From positions 1 to 59,430 of the forward strand of contig CAJURX010000013.1 in the NCBI GenBank assembly GCA_910589125.1: a DNA stretch of 59,430 nucleotides, written 5' to 3'. The DNA is from an uncultured Eggerthellaceae bacterium (lineage in GTDB: Bacteria > Actinomycetota > Coriobacteriia > Coriobacteriales > Eggerthellaceae). Shown here one piece after another: positions 28,060-36,563 of the stretch; the stretch's first letter is position 1; every line of letters starts with the position of its first letter. Made by a program: the position numbers and the translations under genes. The notes beneath the pieces are model-generated. The model did no database searches. It was given only the letters and a program-made list of their open reading frames with translations, and was not told where the DNA came from.

Positions 28060-28084
28060 CGCACATGAAGCGCGGTCCTATGAG
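28060..28084 (-). repeat. Dispersed repeat, copy 2
   Basis: Minus-strand reading CTCATAGGACCGCGCTTCAT followed by GTGCG. It matches the copy at 54881-54906 (CTCGTAGGGGCGCGCTTCAT...GTGCG) at most positions, and similarity continues into a CGCTATCGGGA flank. It lies in the convergent gap 28021-28285. Confidence 0.5.
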
Positions 28085-28110
28085 ATCGTCATCATGTGCA
28101 CCATGGATAT

Positions 28111-28140
28111 GCTCGTAGGGGTGCAGCTCGTCTGCGCCCG
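28111..28140 (+). repeat. Dispersed repeat, copy 3
   Basis: GCTCGTAGGGGTGCAG then CTGCGCCCG. It faces copy 2 in the same gap and matches copy 1 near the tRNA. Confidence 0.5.
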
Positions 28141-28170
28141 TCACGGGAAATCCCTGCGCTTCGCCGTCTT

Positions 28171-28224
28171 GTGGCATCAGCGCAGCTGCGAAGACCATGG
28201 TGCGAAGGTGGCATCAGCGCAGCT
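28171..28224. repeat. 17-bp direct repeat
   Basis: GTGGCATCAGCGCAGCT occurs at 28171-28187 and again at 28208-28224, with a 37-bp period. It is intergenic, between the anion transporter and the activase gene. Confidence 0.75.
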
Positions 28225-28285
28225 ACGGGATCTGCGTTGCTGGCGCTCCATCACCGCAGGGGAGACCGCATCAGACCCTGAAGCC

Positions 28286-29320
28286 CTAGGCTTGCGCTGC
28301 CTCACCCGTCGTCTTGACCGCGCCGCGCTCGCAGCGATTGCCCCAGGAATCGATCAGGTCCTTGTCGCGATACACGCAGATGATCTCGCAGTTGTTGGGG
28401 CACTTCTGGCATTCGACCTCACGTGTCTTGAACTGGAAGTCCCGCACGGCTTGGAAGTCGAAGGCGCCGCTTGCGAAGGGGCCGTCTTGGACGCTCTGCG
28501 CATCCACCGGACCTGCCTTGAGCGCCAGGAGCGCTGATCCGAACGCGCCCATGAGATGCCCATCTGGATCAACGAGCACCTCTTGCCCCAAGAGCTCCTC
28601 GAAGGAGTGCACGACGCCCTCGTTCTTGCTGACGCCGCCCTGGAATACGATGGGAGCATCCACGCGCTTGCCCTTGCCGACGTTGTTGAGGTAGTTCGAT
28701 GCCACAGCACGGCAGAGGCCCGCGATGATGTCCTCGCGGGCGTAGCCCACCTGGATCTTGTGCACCAGGTCAGATTCGGCGAACACGGTGCAGCGCGCAG
28801 CGATGTTGGCCGGCTTGGTGGAGGTGAGCGCGATCTTGCCGAACTCCTCCACCTCTACGCCCAGGCGCGCTGCTTGGCTCGAGAGGAACGAGCCGGTCCC
28901 TGCGGCGCAGAGCGTGTTCATGGCGTAGTCAACGGCGATGCCATCCTCCACGCAGATGATCTTCGAGTCTTGGCCGCCTATCTCCAGGATGGTGCGCACC
29001 TCGGGATGCAGGTAGGTGGTCCCCACCGCGTGCGCCGTGATCTCGTTCTTGATGACCGTAGCGCCGATCATGGCTCCCACGAGGCGCCGCGCGCTTCCCG
29101 TGGTGCCTGCGCCTACGATGCGCACGCCCTCATCCAGCTGACTGGCGAGCTCGGCTGCCACGCGCTTGGAGGCACCTGCTGGATCGCCCTCCGTCCAGAG
29201 GTATGAGCGCGCGATGATGTTCGCATCACCATCTATCACGACGCCCTTCGTGGAGATGGACCCGATGTCTATCCCTAGGTACGCCTCTGTTGCGCACCCC
29301 TCATTCGTCATCTCCGTCAA
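28286..29320 (-). CDS. 2-hydroxyacyl-CoA dehydratase activase-type ATPase (BadF/BcrA/HgdC family)
   Basis: 344 aa. ASKHA-fold motifs: LGIDIGSISTKG (~15-26), GAGTTGS (~70-76), EIGGQDSK (~113-120). The two cysteines that hold one [4Fe-4S] across a dimer are at CAAGTGSF (C138) and ARCTVF (C177). An extra Cys-rich C-terminus (CQKCPNNCEIIC, ~303-314) is absent in simple HgdC-type activators and typical of the YjiL/DUF2229 systems. It hydrolyses ATP to inject an electron into a partner enzyme. Start TTG 29320, seven bases after GGAGG, overlapping the upstream stop as TTGA. Confidence 0.88.
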   Translation of the reverse strand: MTEMTNEGCATEAYLGIDIGSISTKGVVIDGDANIIARSYLWTEGDPAGASKRVAAELASQLDEGVRIVGAGTTGSARRLVGAMIGATVIKNEITAHAVGTTYLHPEVRTILEIGGQDSKIICVEDGIAVDYAMNTLCAAGTGSFLSSQAARLGVEVEEFGKIALTSTKPANIAARCTVFAESDLVHKIQVGYAREDIIAGLCRAVASNYLNNVGKGKRVDAPIVFQGGVSKNEGVVHSFEELLGQEVLVDPDGHLMGAFGSALLALKAGPVDAQSVQDGPFASGAFDFQAVRDFQFKTREVECQKCPNNCEIICVYRDKDLIDSWGNRCERGAVKTTGEAAQA

Positions 29321-30495
29321 AGCGACGCCTCCTTCTTCATAGCCAGCATGTCGTAGAACGCCTCTAGGCGCGTCATCAATCCCGTGTCGCTCGTCTCAGT
29401 GTCATAGGTGAGGTAGAGCACGGGGATCCGGTAGTCTTCGCTCACGCGCCTGATGACGGGTATCGCGTCGATCTCGGGGGTGCAGCCGGTGCATTTCGCA
29501 TGCACGAGCCCATCGAATCCCTCTTCAGCGTATCGCTTCGCTGCCGCGATCGTGAGCGTGGTGGTAGGTCCCATGTCATATGCCATGTACTCTGCCACGC
29601 CTCGGCGCAGGTTGGGTTCGTTGTAGCGGGTGTAGCGATTGGTGAAGTTGAGCATCCGGTGGACCTCCACTCCCATGCCCATCAGCTTCTCATCCAGTTC
29701 GAGGTTGGAGTCCATGTCGATGGCGGTGTACATCTCCCCGATGATGCCGATGCGGATGGGGCGGTCAGGTTTCGCCAGCGCTATCGCGCGCGTCTCTTCC
29801 AGATACATTGCATAGGCCGCGTCGATCTCCTTCGATGTCTCGCAGAGGGAGAACGCGTCCAGAAGCCCGTTCCAGGCACGCCTGTAGGCACCGCGCTCCT
29901 GCTCGAAGCCGGCGTTGGCCATGTAGATATCGCGCGCCGCATCCAGCTTCATCATCATGGAGCCGCATGCCATGAGCTGCTTGACGCCGTAGGGGATGTC
30001 GATGTCGGGATTGACCGTCTGCATGACCTCCTTCGCCCAGCCGACGTAGCCCCGCTCGATCCCGTGGGCGAAGTTCAGCATGGTGAAGTCGTAGCCGAGC
30101 GAGCGCAGTATCTCCTCCTGCATCTCCCCATAGAAGCCGAGACGGCAAGGCCCTCCCACTTGCACGAGCACATCTGCTCCGCTCTCGAGCGCCTCCATCC
30201 AGTCGCCCATCATATGCTTGAAGGGCGCGCATACGTCATCAGCGGAGTTCTGTATCCCGAGCTCCATCGTGCGGCGCGTGGCGTTCGGCAGCGGCAGGTA
30301 GTCGCAATCCAGCACCTGCTCCGCGAAGTACTTGAATGCCGGCGCGTAATAGGCATACCGAAAGACCGCTACCTTCTTCGCCTTATGGCGATCCTTGCGG
30401 AAGCGCTTCTTCTGCTCCTTGTCGCTCGTGCCGCGGAAGCGCTTCGCGCCTGCGACGTCCGTGGTACCCGTTCGGATGCGAAAGCCCTTAAGCAC
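29317..30495 (-). CDS. Activase-associated (CoA dehydratase-like, COG3581-type) protein
   Basis: 392 aa. Contains segments shared with 2-hydroxyacyl-CoA dehydratase-like/double-cubane proteins: QVGGPCRLGFYGEMQEEIL, LNFAHGIERGYVGW and HAKCTGCTPEIDAIPV, each with a conserved Cys that could hold an Fe-S cluster. The N-terminus is basic. In many genomes this unit is fused to the other two genes of this set. Start GTG 30495 overlaps the upstream gene's end by eight bases (GTGCTTAA) and has AAGGGGG upstream. The substrate is unknown. Confidence 0.72.
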   Translation of the reverse strand: MLKGFRIRTGTTDVAGAKRFRGTSDKEQKKRFRKDRHKAKKVAVFRYAYYAPAFKYFAEQVLDCDYLPLPNATRRTMELGIQNSADDVCAPFKHMMGDWMEALESGADVLVQVGGPCRLGFYGEMQEEILRSLGYDFTMLNFAHGIERGYVGWAKEVMQTVNPDIDIPYGVKQLMACGSMMMKLDAARDIYMANAGFEQERGAYRRAWNGLLDAFSLCETSKEIDAAYAMYLEETRAIALAKPDRPIRIGIIGEMYTAIDMDSNLELDEKLMGMGVEVHRMLNFTNRYTRYNEPNLRRGVAEYMAYDMGPTTTLTIAAAKRYAEEGFDGLVHAKCTGCTPEIDAIPVIRRVSEDYRIPVLYLTYDTETSDTGLMTRLEAFYDMLAMKKEASL

Positions 30496-31507
30496 TGAGG
30501 TAGCCCCCTTCTTGCTTGAAGCGGAGGATGTCGATGAAGCTCTCGATGCGCGTCTGCATGCCGGCGCTGCCGCTTTGCGCATCTATCGTGAGATGCAGGA
30601 TGGGGATGCCCTGCACGCGGCGCATGAGCGCGTCGGTGAACATGGAATCCGGTCCGCAAGGGAATGCGCTCACCGATATGATGCCGTCCACCGCATCCTG
30701 GAGGTCGAGGGCGGCACCTGCGAGCTCCCGATTGACGAGCCAGGGCAGCGTTTCTGAGAAGTCGTAGCTGCGCTTGAGGGACTTGGCGTGGTCGCACTCA
30801 TCCGCCTGGATGAGGAATGCCCCTGCATCATGGATGGCATCGGCGACGTCTCCGCAGAGGTAGTCATCATGGGAGAGATAGGGATGCGTCACCATCAAGA
30901 GGAGGGGTGGCGCTTGCTCTCTCTTCGAAGGGTCGCTGGCTGCCACCTTGCGATACCGCTCGATCAAGGAGATGGTCTCCGCTGTTCGACGCGCACGCGC
31001 CTCATCTGCTGCCGCCTGAGCGGTGGTCGCCTCCTTGTAGGCGCGCTTCGCATCCCGGGGTGCAGCGCCGAGATGCACGGCCATGTCGATGTATGCGGCC
31101 TTGGTCTTGCGCTCATCGGTCACGTCGTCGATGGAGAGCGCGATGACATCCAGCTTCTCGTCGCGGAAGGTGTTGACCACCATGTCCGGCAGCGACTGGA
31201 ACTTCGTGCAGAACCCAGCGCGGTGGTTCACGCTGGCGAACGAGGGGATGAAGATGGCATCAACGCGATCGACGAGGTTGGCCACATGGCCCATGTATGC
31301 CTTCGATGCCAGGCAAGCCTCGTCGATGGATGCCCTGTCTCCTGCACCCATGAGCGCTCGAGTGGTCTGGCCGCTGAGGATGACCTCGTAGCCGAGCGCT
31401 TGGAAGAACGTCTCCCAGAGGATGCCGTATCGATGATAGAGGAGCGCGCGGGGGATGCCGATGCGCCGCAATGGATGCCCGCTGCTCACGGACGTGAGTA
31501 TCGCCAC
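30488..31507 (-). CDS. DUF2229 / CoA-activase-associated protein
   Basis: 339 aa. IGIPRALLYHRYGILWETFF near the start, RASIDEACLASKAYMGHVANLVDRVDAIFIPS (~57-88), and PCGPDSMFTDALMRR with HLTIDAQSG toward the end are the conserved blocks of DUF2229/COG3580. Cysteines in DEACLASK, AGFCTKFQ and FPCGPDS may be cluster ligands. First gene of the three-gene set (31507 to 28286). ATG 31507; the binding site is weak. The gap to the PH-domain gene (31508-31564) holds nothing evident. Confidence 0.75.
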   Translation of the reverse strand: MAILTSVSSGHPLRRIGIPRALLYHRYGILWETFFQALGYEVILSGQTTRALMGAGDRASIDEACLASKAYMGHVANLVDRVDAIFIPSFASVNHRAGFCTKFQSLPDMVVNTFRDEKLDVIALSIDDVTDERKTKAAYIDMAVHLGAAPRDAKRAYKEATTAQAAADEARARRTAETISLIERYRKVAASDPSKREQAPPLLLMVTHPYLSHDDYLCGDVADAIHDAGAFLIQADECDHAKSLKRSYDFSETLPWLVNRELAGAALDLQDAVDGIISVSAFPCGPDSMFTDALMRRVQGIPILHLTIDAQSGSAGMQTRIESFIDILRFKQEGGYLSA

Positions 31508-31564
31508 CGTTGACCTGCCTTGCGTGTCGCCTTTGCCTTGTTCGCCTTGGATTGTAGCGCGATA

Positions 31565-33334
31565 TCAGCGGTGACGTGGCTCCACCCAAGCAAGCCACCG
31601 GTAGGCAGCATCGTGCGTGACGTCGATGAGCGTGATGCTCGTGCCGCCGATCCCTGCTGCCGTGCGCGCCTGTATCGTCGCCGTCTTGGCCATGCGCTGG
31701 AGCGGATTCTCGATGACGGTGCCGAATTGTATCTTCTGTCGGGGGAAGTTCATGGTCTCCCGTGCGAAGCCGCTATTCGTCACCTGCATGAATCGCTCGT
31801 TGTAGGCGAAGCTGGAGCCACGCGCCCACAGGACGGTCCCGATGATGTCCAAGATGAAGAGGACGATGGCGAGCAGATAGAGGAAGAGGCAGACGGCGTC
31901 GATGATGCCCAAGAGCACGATGGTGTCTTCCTGGTGGATGCTCGCCTGGCCCACAATGTGGATCAGGATCTGCATGAGAGCCGTGCTGATGGCGCACCAG
32001 AAACCGCCGCCCTGCCAGATGCAGCGCCGGATGAGCCCGCGCCTGAGCGCCTTGGGCGAGAGCGGGGTGACCTCCTGCGGCACGTCCTCATATTCGGGGA
32101 CCAGTCCAGAGAGCACCTCATTCACGCGCGAGACCTTCAGGAACGGGTGGATGATGATGCCCGTTTGCGCTTGCGGGTTCTGCTGTTGCTGGGACGCATC
32201 GGCAGAATCGCCTCGTGCGTCGATGCGCGCGAGCGAGAGCTGGCAATAGCCCAACAGGCGGCGGATGAAGGTTTGCTTGATGACGACCGCCTGCACGCGA
32301 TCGATGTTCACGCCTTGCAGCGTGTGCTGCAGAAGGCCATGCTCCACTTCGATCCGTGGGCCGCGCCTGCGAGCGCGGAAGCCGCCGTAGTTGATGCAAG
32401 AGCCGATGGCGCCCAGCACCCAGATGACGAGCATGGCACCGAGGAGGATCGCGATGATGACCCCGGTGCCCTCAGAGATGATGGCACCCGTGGAGATGGC
32501 GGAGGAGATGCCGTCATAGACCTCGTTCTCGTCGACGAAGAAGGAGCCCACCTCTGCGATCACGCCGACGATGGCAACCAAGATGGCAGCGAAGACCGTG
32601 TTGTTCGAGATGCCCGCGAGCAGGAGCTCCTTGTTGGTGAGGCCGTATTCGTAGCTGACAGCCGTGCTGTCCTGGTAGCTCCCCGCGAACACGCCACCGA
32701 CCTCATCCCAGACCTGCTTGCCCACATCGAGCACGTTGCCGCTCTGTGCGCTGTCCTGCGCTGCTGAGGACGGAGCTGTGCTCGTGGATGCGTACGCTGC
32801 GCCCGCGATCGTCGCGGCGCTGGCTTGCTCTTGGTGCAGCTTGCGGTCGAAGAGCTCAGCGCGCAGCCATTCGGCCTGCTGCTTGGTGAGATACGGGATC
32901 TGCACCGCCTTGTTTGAGGCACCGCCTGCGGTGTCTATGGAGACGGTGCATACGCCGAAGATGCGCTGCAGGAGCGTGGAGGTCTGGTCGACCGACTGGA
33001 TGCGGGCATAGGGGATATGCACGCGCTTCTTGTTCAGGATGCCGCTGAACAGGTTGAATTCGTCCTCGGTCATGGTGAAGTACAGATGCTTGTATGAGAA
33101 GACGCGCACGACGACGAGGGCTATGCAGGTGAGCACCATGAAGAGGCCGACCGACCCCAAGGAGATGATGCCCACGAGTGCGTCCTCGGGGCCTCCTGCG
33201 ATGAGGGATACGAGCGACCCGCCTGAGGAGATGACGAGAGCCACCAGGAGAGCGACTGCGGCGCCAAGCGAGCCGAGCCAGATGTAGCTGGAATGTACCT
33301 TGTATCGATTCTCGGTCGTGGGGCGTGTCATCAT
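31565..33334 (-). CDS. bPH2 (YdbT-like) PH-domain membrane protein
   Basis: 589 aa. At least three bacterial PH (bPH2/DUF304) domains interleaved with paired membrane helices. The repeated signature is a lipid-side strand plus an IQSVDQTSTLLQRIFGVCTVSIDTAGG-type loop (~95-120), recurring as IDRVQAVVIKQTFIRRLLGYCQLSLAR and FPRQKIQFGTVIENPLQR. Genes of this kind usually come as a YdbS/YdbT pair, as here. The function is unresolved. ATG 33334 overlaps the upstream stop as ATGA. Confidence 0.82.
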   Translation of the reverse strand: MMTRPTTENRYKVHSSYIWLGSLGAAVALLVALVISSGGSLVSLIAGGPEDALVGIISLGSVGLFMVLTCIALVVVRVFSYKHLYFTMTEDEFNLFSGILNKKRVHIPYARIQSVDQTSTLLQRIFGVCTVSIDTAGGASNKAVQIPYLTKQQAEWLRAELFDRKLHQEQASAATIAGAAYASTSTAPSSAAQDSAQSGNVLDVGKQVWDEVGGVFAGSYQDSTAVSYEYGLTNKELLLAGISNNTVFAAILVAIVGVIAEVGSFFVDENEVYDGISSAISTGAIISEGTGVIIAILLGAMLVIWVLGAIGSCINYGGFRARRRGPRIEVEHGLLQHTLQGVNIDRVQAVVIKQTFIRRLLGYCQLSLARIDARGDSADASQQQQNPQAQTGIIIHPFLKVSRVNEVLSGLVPEYEDVPQEVTPLSPKALRRGLIRRCIWQGGGFWCAISTALMQILIHIVGQASIHQEDTIVLLGIIDAVCLFLYLLAIVLFILDIIGTVLWARGSSFAYNERFMQVTNSGFARETMNFPRQKIQFGTVIENPLQRMAKTATIQARTAAGIGGTSITLIDVTHDAAYRWLAWVEPRHR

Positions 33335-33822
33335 ACGTCCTCACGAGCGATGCGTGCGAGCTCCGCGGCCTTGTCGCGCAGGATCTCGGCCTCACCCATG
33401 GCGAGCCCTGGTATCTCATGCTCGCCCGCGGCGGTGGCCACCGTCACGCTTGCCAGGCCGAAGGCGCGCATGATGGGCCCTTGGCGGCTATCGGTGTTCT
33501 GGACGCGGATGAATGGGACGACGATCCGCTTCTTCCAGATGATGCCCTTCGCGATATCCAGGAATCCGTCAGAGAGCTGATAGCGCCAGCGCACATAGCG
33601 GATGGGCGGCAGGACGGCTATGCAGATCACAGCGAGCGCTGCGAACACGATGGCGACGATCGCCATGACCACGGGTGCCCAGGTCTCCTCAGGGTCCACC
33701 GCGCTGACGATGGCGAAGGGTGCGAAGCACACGATGAATCCGATGACGATCCAGATGGCATCGTTGATGCGCCATACGTTCTTGATCTTGGGGCTCAGCT
33801 TGTTCTCAGGGAGTTCTCTCAT
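33331..33822 (-). CDS. bPH2 (YdbS-like) PH-domain membrane protein
   Basis: 163 aa. Two membrane helices (~18-65) and one bPH2 domain: RWRYQLSDGFLDIAKGIIWKKR and IPFIRVQNTDSRQGPIMRAFGLASVTVATA-like segment. It is the small partner of the YdbT-like protein, with ATGA overlap. ATG 33822 is chosen (GAGG close upstream); the frame extends to 33882 without a better start. It is divergent from the toxin-antitoxin genes. Confidence 0.82.
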   Translation of the reverse strand: MRELPENKLSPKIKNVWRINDAIWIVIGFIVCFAPFAIVSAVDPEETWAPVVMAIVAIVFAALAVICIAVLPPIRYVRWRYQLSDGFLDIAKGIIWKKRIVVPFIRVQNTDSRQGPIMRAFGLASVTVATAAGEHEIPGLAMGEAEILRDKAAELARIAREDV

Positions 33823-33897
33823 TGCCTCTATCCAGACTCTCGACCAGTATGATGGGGATATTCTATCGCTCATGGTCACCATTCGGTTCCTGCTTTG

Positions 33898-33919
33898 CCA
33901 TGCATTACGTAATGCATGG
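33898..33919. promoter_or_regulatory. Perfect 22-bp palindrome, likely antitoxin operator
   Basis: CCATGCATTAC followed immediately by its exact reverse complement. It lies 38 bp upstream of the antitoxin ATG, in the divergent gap 33823-33957. Type II antitoxins with RHH folds bind such palindromes to autorepress. It could also reach the ydbS-like promoter. Confidence 0.75.
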
Positions 33920-33957
33920 TGATATCATGTCGGCATGTTCGCACGAGGAGGTGCTCC

Positions 33958-34266
33958 ATGGCGACAACGGCATATCTGAACATCAGGCTTCCCAAGGAGC
34001 TCAAGGACCAAGGCAACCAGGTGCTCGAGCGCAGCGGCGTATCAGTCTCCAAGCTGGTCCGGAGCATGTATGAGTACATGGCGCGAGAGCAGGAGATCCC
34101 CAGCTTCGCGGTGCAGCCGGATGCGGGGGATGCAGTGCAGTGCAAGCGCCGGGTGCTCCGTTCACTGGCGGGCATCGCAGATATCCCTGCTGACCTTGAT
34201 GCGCGCCAGGTGTGGCGGGATCACCTGGTGGAGAAGCATGGATCTGCGACAGGGGATGGCAGGTGA
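33958..34266 (+). CDS. RelB/DinJ-type antitoxin (ribbon-helix-helix)
   Basis: 102 aa. MATTAYLNIRLPKELKDQ then the helix pair up to VSVSKLVRSMYEYMAREQEIPSF is the RHH DNA-binding half typical of RelB/DinJ. The C-terminal ~50 residues should wrap the toxin. ATG 33958 has GAGGAGG six bases upstream. It is followed four bases later by the PIN gene. It should bind the palindrome 33898-33919 and neutralise the toxin. Confidence 0.85.
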   Translation: MATTAYLNIRLPKELKDQGNQVLERSGVSVSKLVRSMYEYMAREQEIPSFAVQPDAGDAVQCKRRVLRSLAGIADIPADLDARQVWRDHLVEKHGSATGDGR

Positions 34267-34270
34267 TGCG

Positions 34271-34720
34271 ATGAAGGTCCTCTTGGATGTGAACGTGCTC
34301 GTTGATATCTGCGGCAAGAGCCCTGATGTGGCTGAGTCGTTCAAGGCAGTGGATGTCATGCTGGTCCGCGGAGATGAGCCTGCCATGCTCGTATGCATGG
34401 CGCCGACGGTCGCCTATGTCGTCAAGGCGCGCGGATTCGCATCTGAGAGCGCAGCTCTTGTGGCCTTGGATGGCCTCGCGCAGATAGCACCCATGCTGGA
34501 TGTCATCCCCTCCGATCGCATGCGGGCAACGGAGCTTCCCATGCGGGATTTCGAGGATGCTCTGGTGGCGGCTGCGGCTGAGCGCCATGGCATGGACATC
34601 ATCGTCACGCGCAACACCAAGGACTTCAAGGATTCTCCTGTGCGTGCGATGCATCCACGTGACTTCGCGGAGCAGCTCTGCCCACCGGACTATGGATACG
34701 AGGAGATATCCGACCTCTAG
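34271..34720 (+). CDS. PIN-domain toxin (VapC-like RNase)
   Basis: 149 aa, normal PIN length. The first acidic residue is in LLDVNVLVD (~4-12), a second site in RDFEDALVAAAAERHG (~96-111), and the last in VTRNTKDF (~116-123), the standard Mg-binding quartet pattern. VapC-type toxins cleave tRNA or rRNA. ATG 34271 (AGGTGA upstream) is used; ATG 34256 would overlap the antitoxin. A pairing of RelB/DinJ-type antitoxin with PIN toxin is a mixed type II module. Confidence 0.85.
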   Translation: MKVLLDVNVLVDICGKSPDVAESFKAVDVMLVRGDEPAMLVCMAPTVAYVVKARGFASESAALVALDGLAQIAPMLDVIPSDRMRATELPMRDFEDALVAAAAERHGMDIIVTRNTKDFKDSPVRAMHPRDFAEQLCPPDYGYEEISDL

Positions 34721-34852
34721 AGCTCTGCTCCTGCATGTCCCTTCGTGCGTGCGAGCATGCGGATAGGGAAGTTGGGATGACGCAGATGATGGCGAATGCG
34801 AGAGAGCGCGTGGATCCGTTTGCGATGCTCCTCCCATCGGGGTGGCTTCGGT

Positions 34853-34858
34853 GCTAGA
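34853..34858 (+). promoter_or_regulatory. Extended -10 element upstream of ldh
   Basis: TGC-TAGACT, with TAGACT at 34853-34858, lies 40 bp before the ldh ATG. It has the same TGC-TAGANT form as upstream of the cyclophilin gene. No clear -35 is present. Confidence 0.35.
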
Positions 34859-34897
34859 CTGCATCGCTATCGAAAGCCGAGCGAGAGGTGGGGTGGC

Positions 34898-35854
34898 ATG
34901 GCAGTCGGCATCAAGGGACGCAAGGTGGCCATCATCGGATGCGGGTTCGTCGGCGCAACGAGCGCATTCGCGCTCATGGAATCCGGCCTTTTCTCGGAGA
35001 TGGTGCTCATAGACGTGGATCACGATCGCGCCGAAGGCGAGGCGCTGGATATCTCCCATGGCCTAGCGTTCGCTCGTCCCATGGATATCCATGCAGGCAC
35101 GTATGCCGATCTGAGGGATGCGGATGTGGTCATCATCACTGCCGGTGCCGCGCAGAAGCCCGGTGAGAGCAGGCTCGATCTGGTGAGCAAGAACGTGTCC
35201 ATCTTCGAGAGCATCATGTCCGAGATCCGCGGAAGCGGCTTCTCAGGGATCATGCTGATCGTGTCGAACCCTGTGGATATCCTGACGCATGTGTCCATCC
35301 AGCTCTCTGGCCTGCCGGAGCATCGCGTGATCGGGTCGGGCACCGTCCTGGATACGGGCCGCTTGAAGCAGATCATCAGCGAGCGCCTTGGGGTGGACCC
35401 TCGCAACGTGCACGTGCGCATCTTGGGCGAGCATGGGGATTCTGAGCTCATCGCCTGGTCTAGCGCGCACGTGGCAGGCATCCCCCTTGAGGACTTCTTC
35501 AACATGAGGAGTGCGGGCTCCTATGAGGAGTTCCGGCGCGAGGTGACCGATCTGGTGCGCAACTCCGCCTATGAGATCATCCAGCGGAAGCGCGCCACGT
35601 ACTTCGGGATCGCCATGGCCGTGAAGCGCATCTGCGAATGCATCGTCCGTGATGAGAAGTCGGTCCTCTCCGTATCCAATGCCATGCAGGGCGAATACGG
35701 CATCGAGGGCGTGGCGCTGTCAACGCCATGCGTGCTGGGCAGCGACGGCATCGAAGTGCGCATGCCCCCCTCGCTCAACTACAAGGAGCAGTCGCAGCTC
35801 AAGGCATCCGCAAGCCAGCTCAAGGAGGTCATCTCCAGTCTGGAGGTGGGCTGA
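34898..35854 (+). CDS. ldh: L-lactate dehydrogenase
   Basis: 318 aa. Rossmann motif GCGFVGATSAFAL (~11-23) with the acidic LIDVDHD, the mobile-loop region ITAGAAQKPGESRLDLV with the Arg pattern of lactate rather than malate enzymes, VSNPVDILTHV, GSGTVLDTGRLKQ and the catalytic LGEHGDSELIAWS His (~180). It interconverts pyruvate and lactate with NADH. ATG 34898. A malate dehydrogenase reading is less likely because the substrate loop carries QKPGESR. Monocistronic. Confidence 0.92.
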   Translation: MAVGIKGRKVAIIGCGFVGATSAFALMESGLFSEMVLIDVDHDRAEGEALDISHGLAFARPMDIHAGTYADLRDADVVIITAGAAQKPGESRLDLVSKNVSIFESIMSEIRGSGFSGIMLIVSNPVDILTHVSIQLSGLPEHRVIGSGTVLDTGRLKQIISERLGVDPRNVHVRILGEHGDSELIAWSSAHVAGIPLEDFFNMRSAGSYEEFRREVTDLVRNSAYEIIQRKRATYFGIAMAVKRICECIVRDEKSVLSVSNAMQGEYGIEGVALSTPCVLGSDGIEVRMPPSLNYKEQSQLKASASQLKEVISSLEVG

Positions 35855-35969
35855 TCGGTAACCTTTCTCCCATCCCGTCCGTCTAATGGATGTGAAGGCG
35901 AGAGGGAAGGGAGATCGCGGCCGCGCTCTCGAACCTTCGCATCTTCGTGGAAGGAGAGGAGGAGGCACC

Positions 35970-36563
35970 GTGGATGATCTGTTGCATCAGGCGCGCTCAG
36001 GGGATGGGGATGCGTTCGCGCAGCTTTTCCAAGAGCACGCGCCGATGCTCTGGAAGGTCGCCGCATCCGTGATGGATGATGAGGACGAGGCGGCGGATAT
36101 GCTGCAGGAGACGGCGATCAAGGCGTGGCGAGCCATCCCTCGCTTCGATGGGAAGAGCGCGCTCTCCACGTGGTTGACGCGGATCCTGCTGAATCGATGC
36201 TTCGATGAGATCCGCAGCAAGAGGCGAACCATCCCGTTCTCGGATATCACCCAAGCGGTGGATGCAGGAGAGGCGCGCCTGCTCGTGCAGGGCAGCGCTC
36301 CTGCGGGCGTGGCGGATGCATGCGAGCGGATGGATATGGATGCGACGCTCGCCCGGCTCGGGATGAGCGATCGGTTGATCCTCACGTTGTTCTACGTGAA
36401 TGACCTGCCCATCTCTGAGATCGCATCCGTGCTGGATGCGTCGGAGGGTGCGGTCCGAACGAGGCTCGCGCGAGCGCGCAAGAGATTCAAGGGCATATAC
36501 GAACGGTCGGCGCGGTTCGAGGTGTCCGCGTCCGGCATGGCTGTAGCGGAGGCGACGATATGA
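35970..36563 (+). CDS. ECF-type RNA polymerase sigma factor
   Basis: 197 aa with region 2 (DEDEAADMLQETAIKAWRAIPRFDGKSALSTWLTRILLNRCFDEIRSK split across ~40-90) and region 4 (LSDRLILTLFYVNDLPISEIASVLDASEGAVRTRLARARKR-like helix-turn-helix, ~130-172). GTG 35970 is strongly supported by AGGAGAGGAGGAGG; the frame extends to 35886. The stop overlaps the next ATG (ATGA), the usual sigma/anti-sigma coupling. Confidence 0.9.
   Translation: MDDLLHQARSGDGDAFAQLFQEHAPMLWKVAASVMDDEDEAADMLQETAIKAWRAIPRFDGKSALSTWLTRILLNRCFDEIRSKRRTIPFSDITQAVDAGEARLLVQGSAPAGVADACERMDMDATLARLGMSDRLILTLFYVNDLPISEIASVLDASEGAVRTRLARARKRFKGIYERSARFEVSASGMAVAEATI

Noticed and set aside
31520..32767. 415-codon plus-strand frame opposite the YdbT-like gene
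   Set aside because: Acidic/His-rich low-complexity product typical of a shadow frame; the minus frame has three PH domains.
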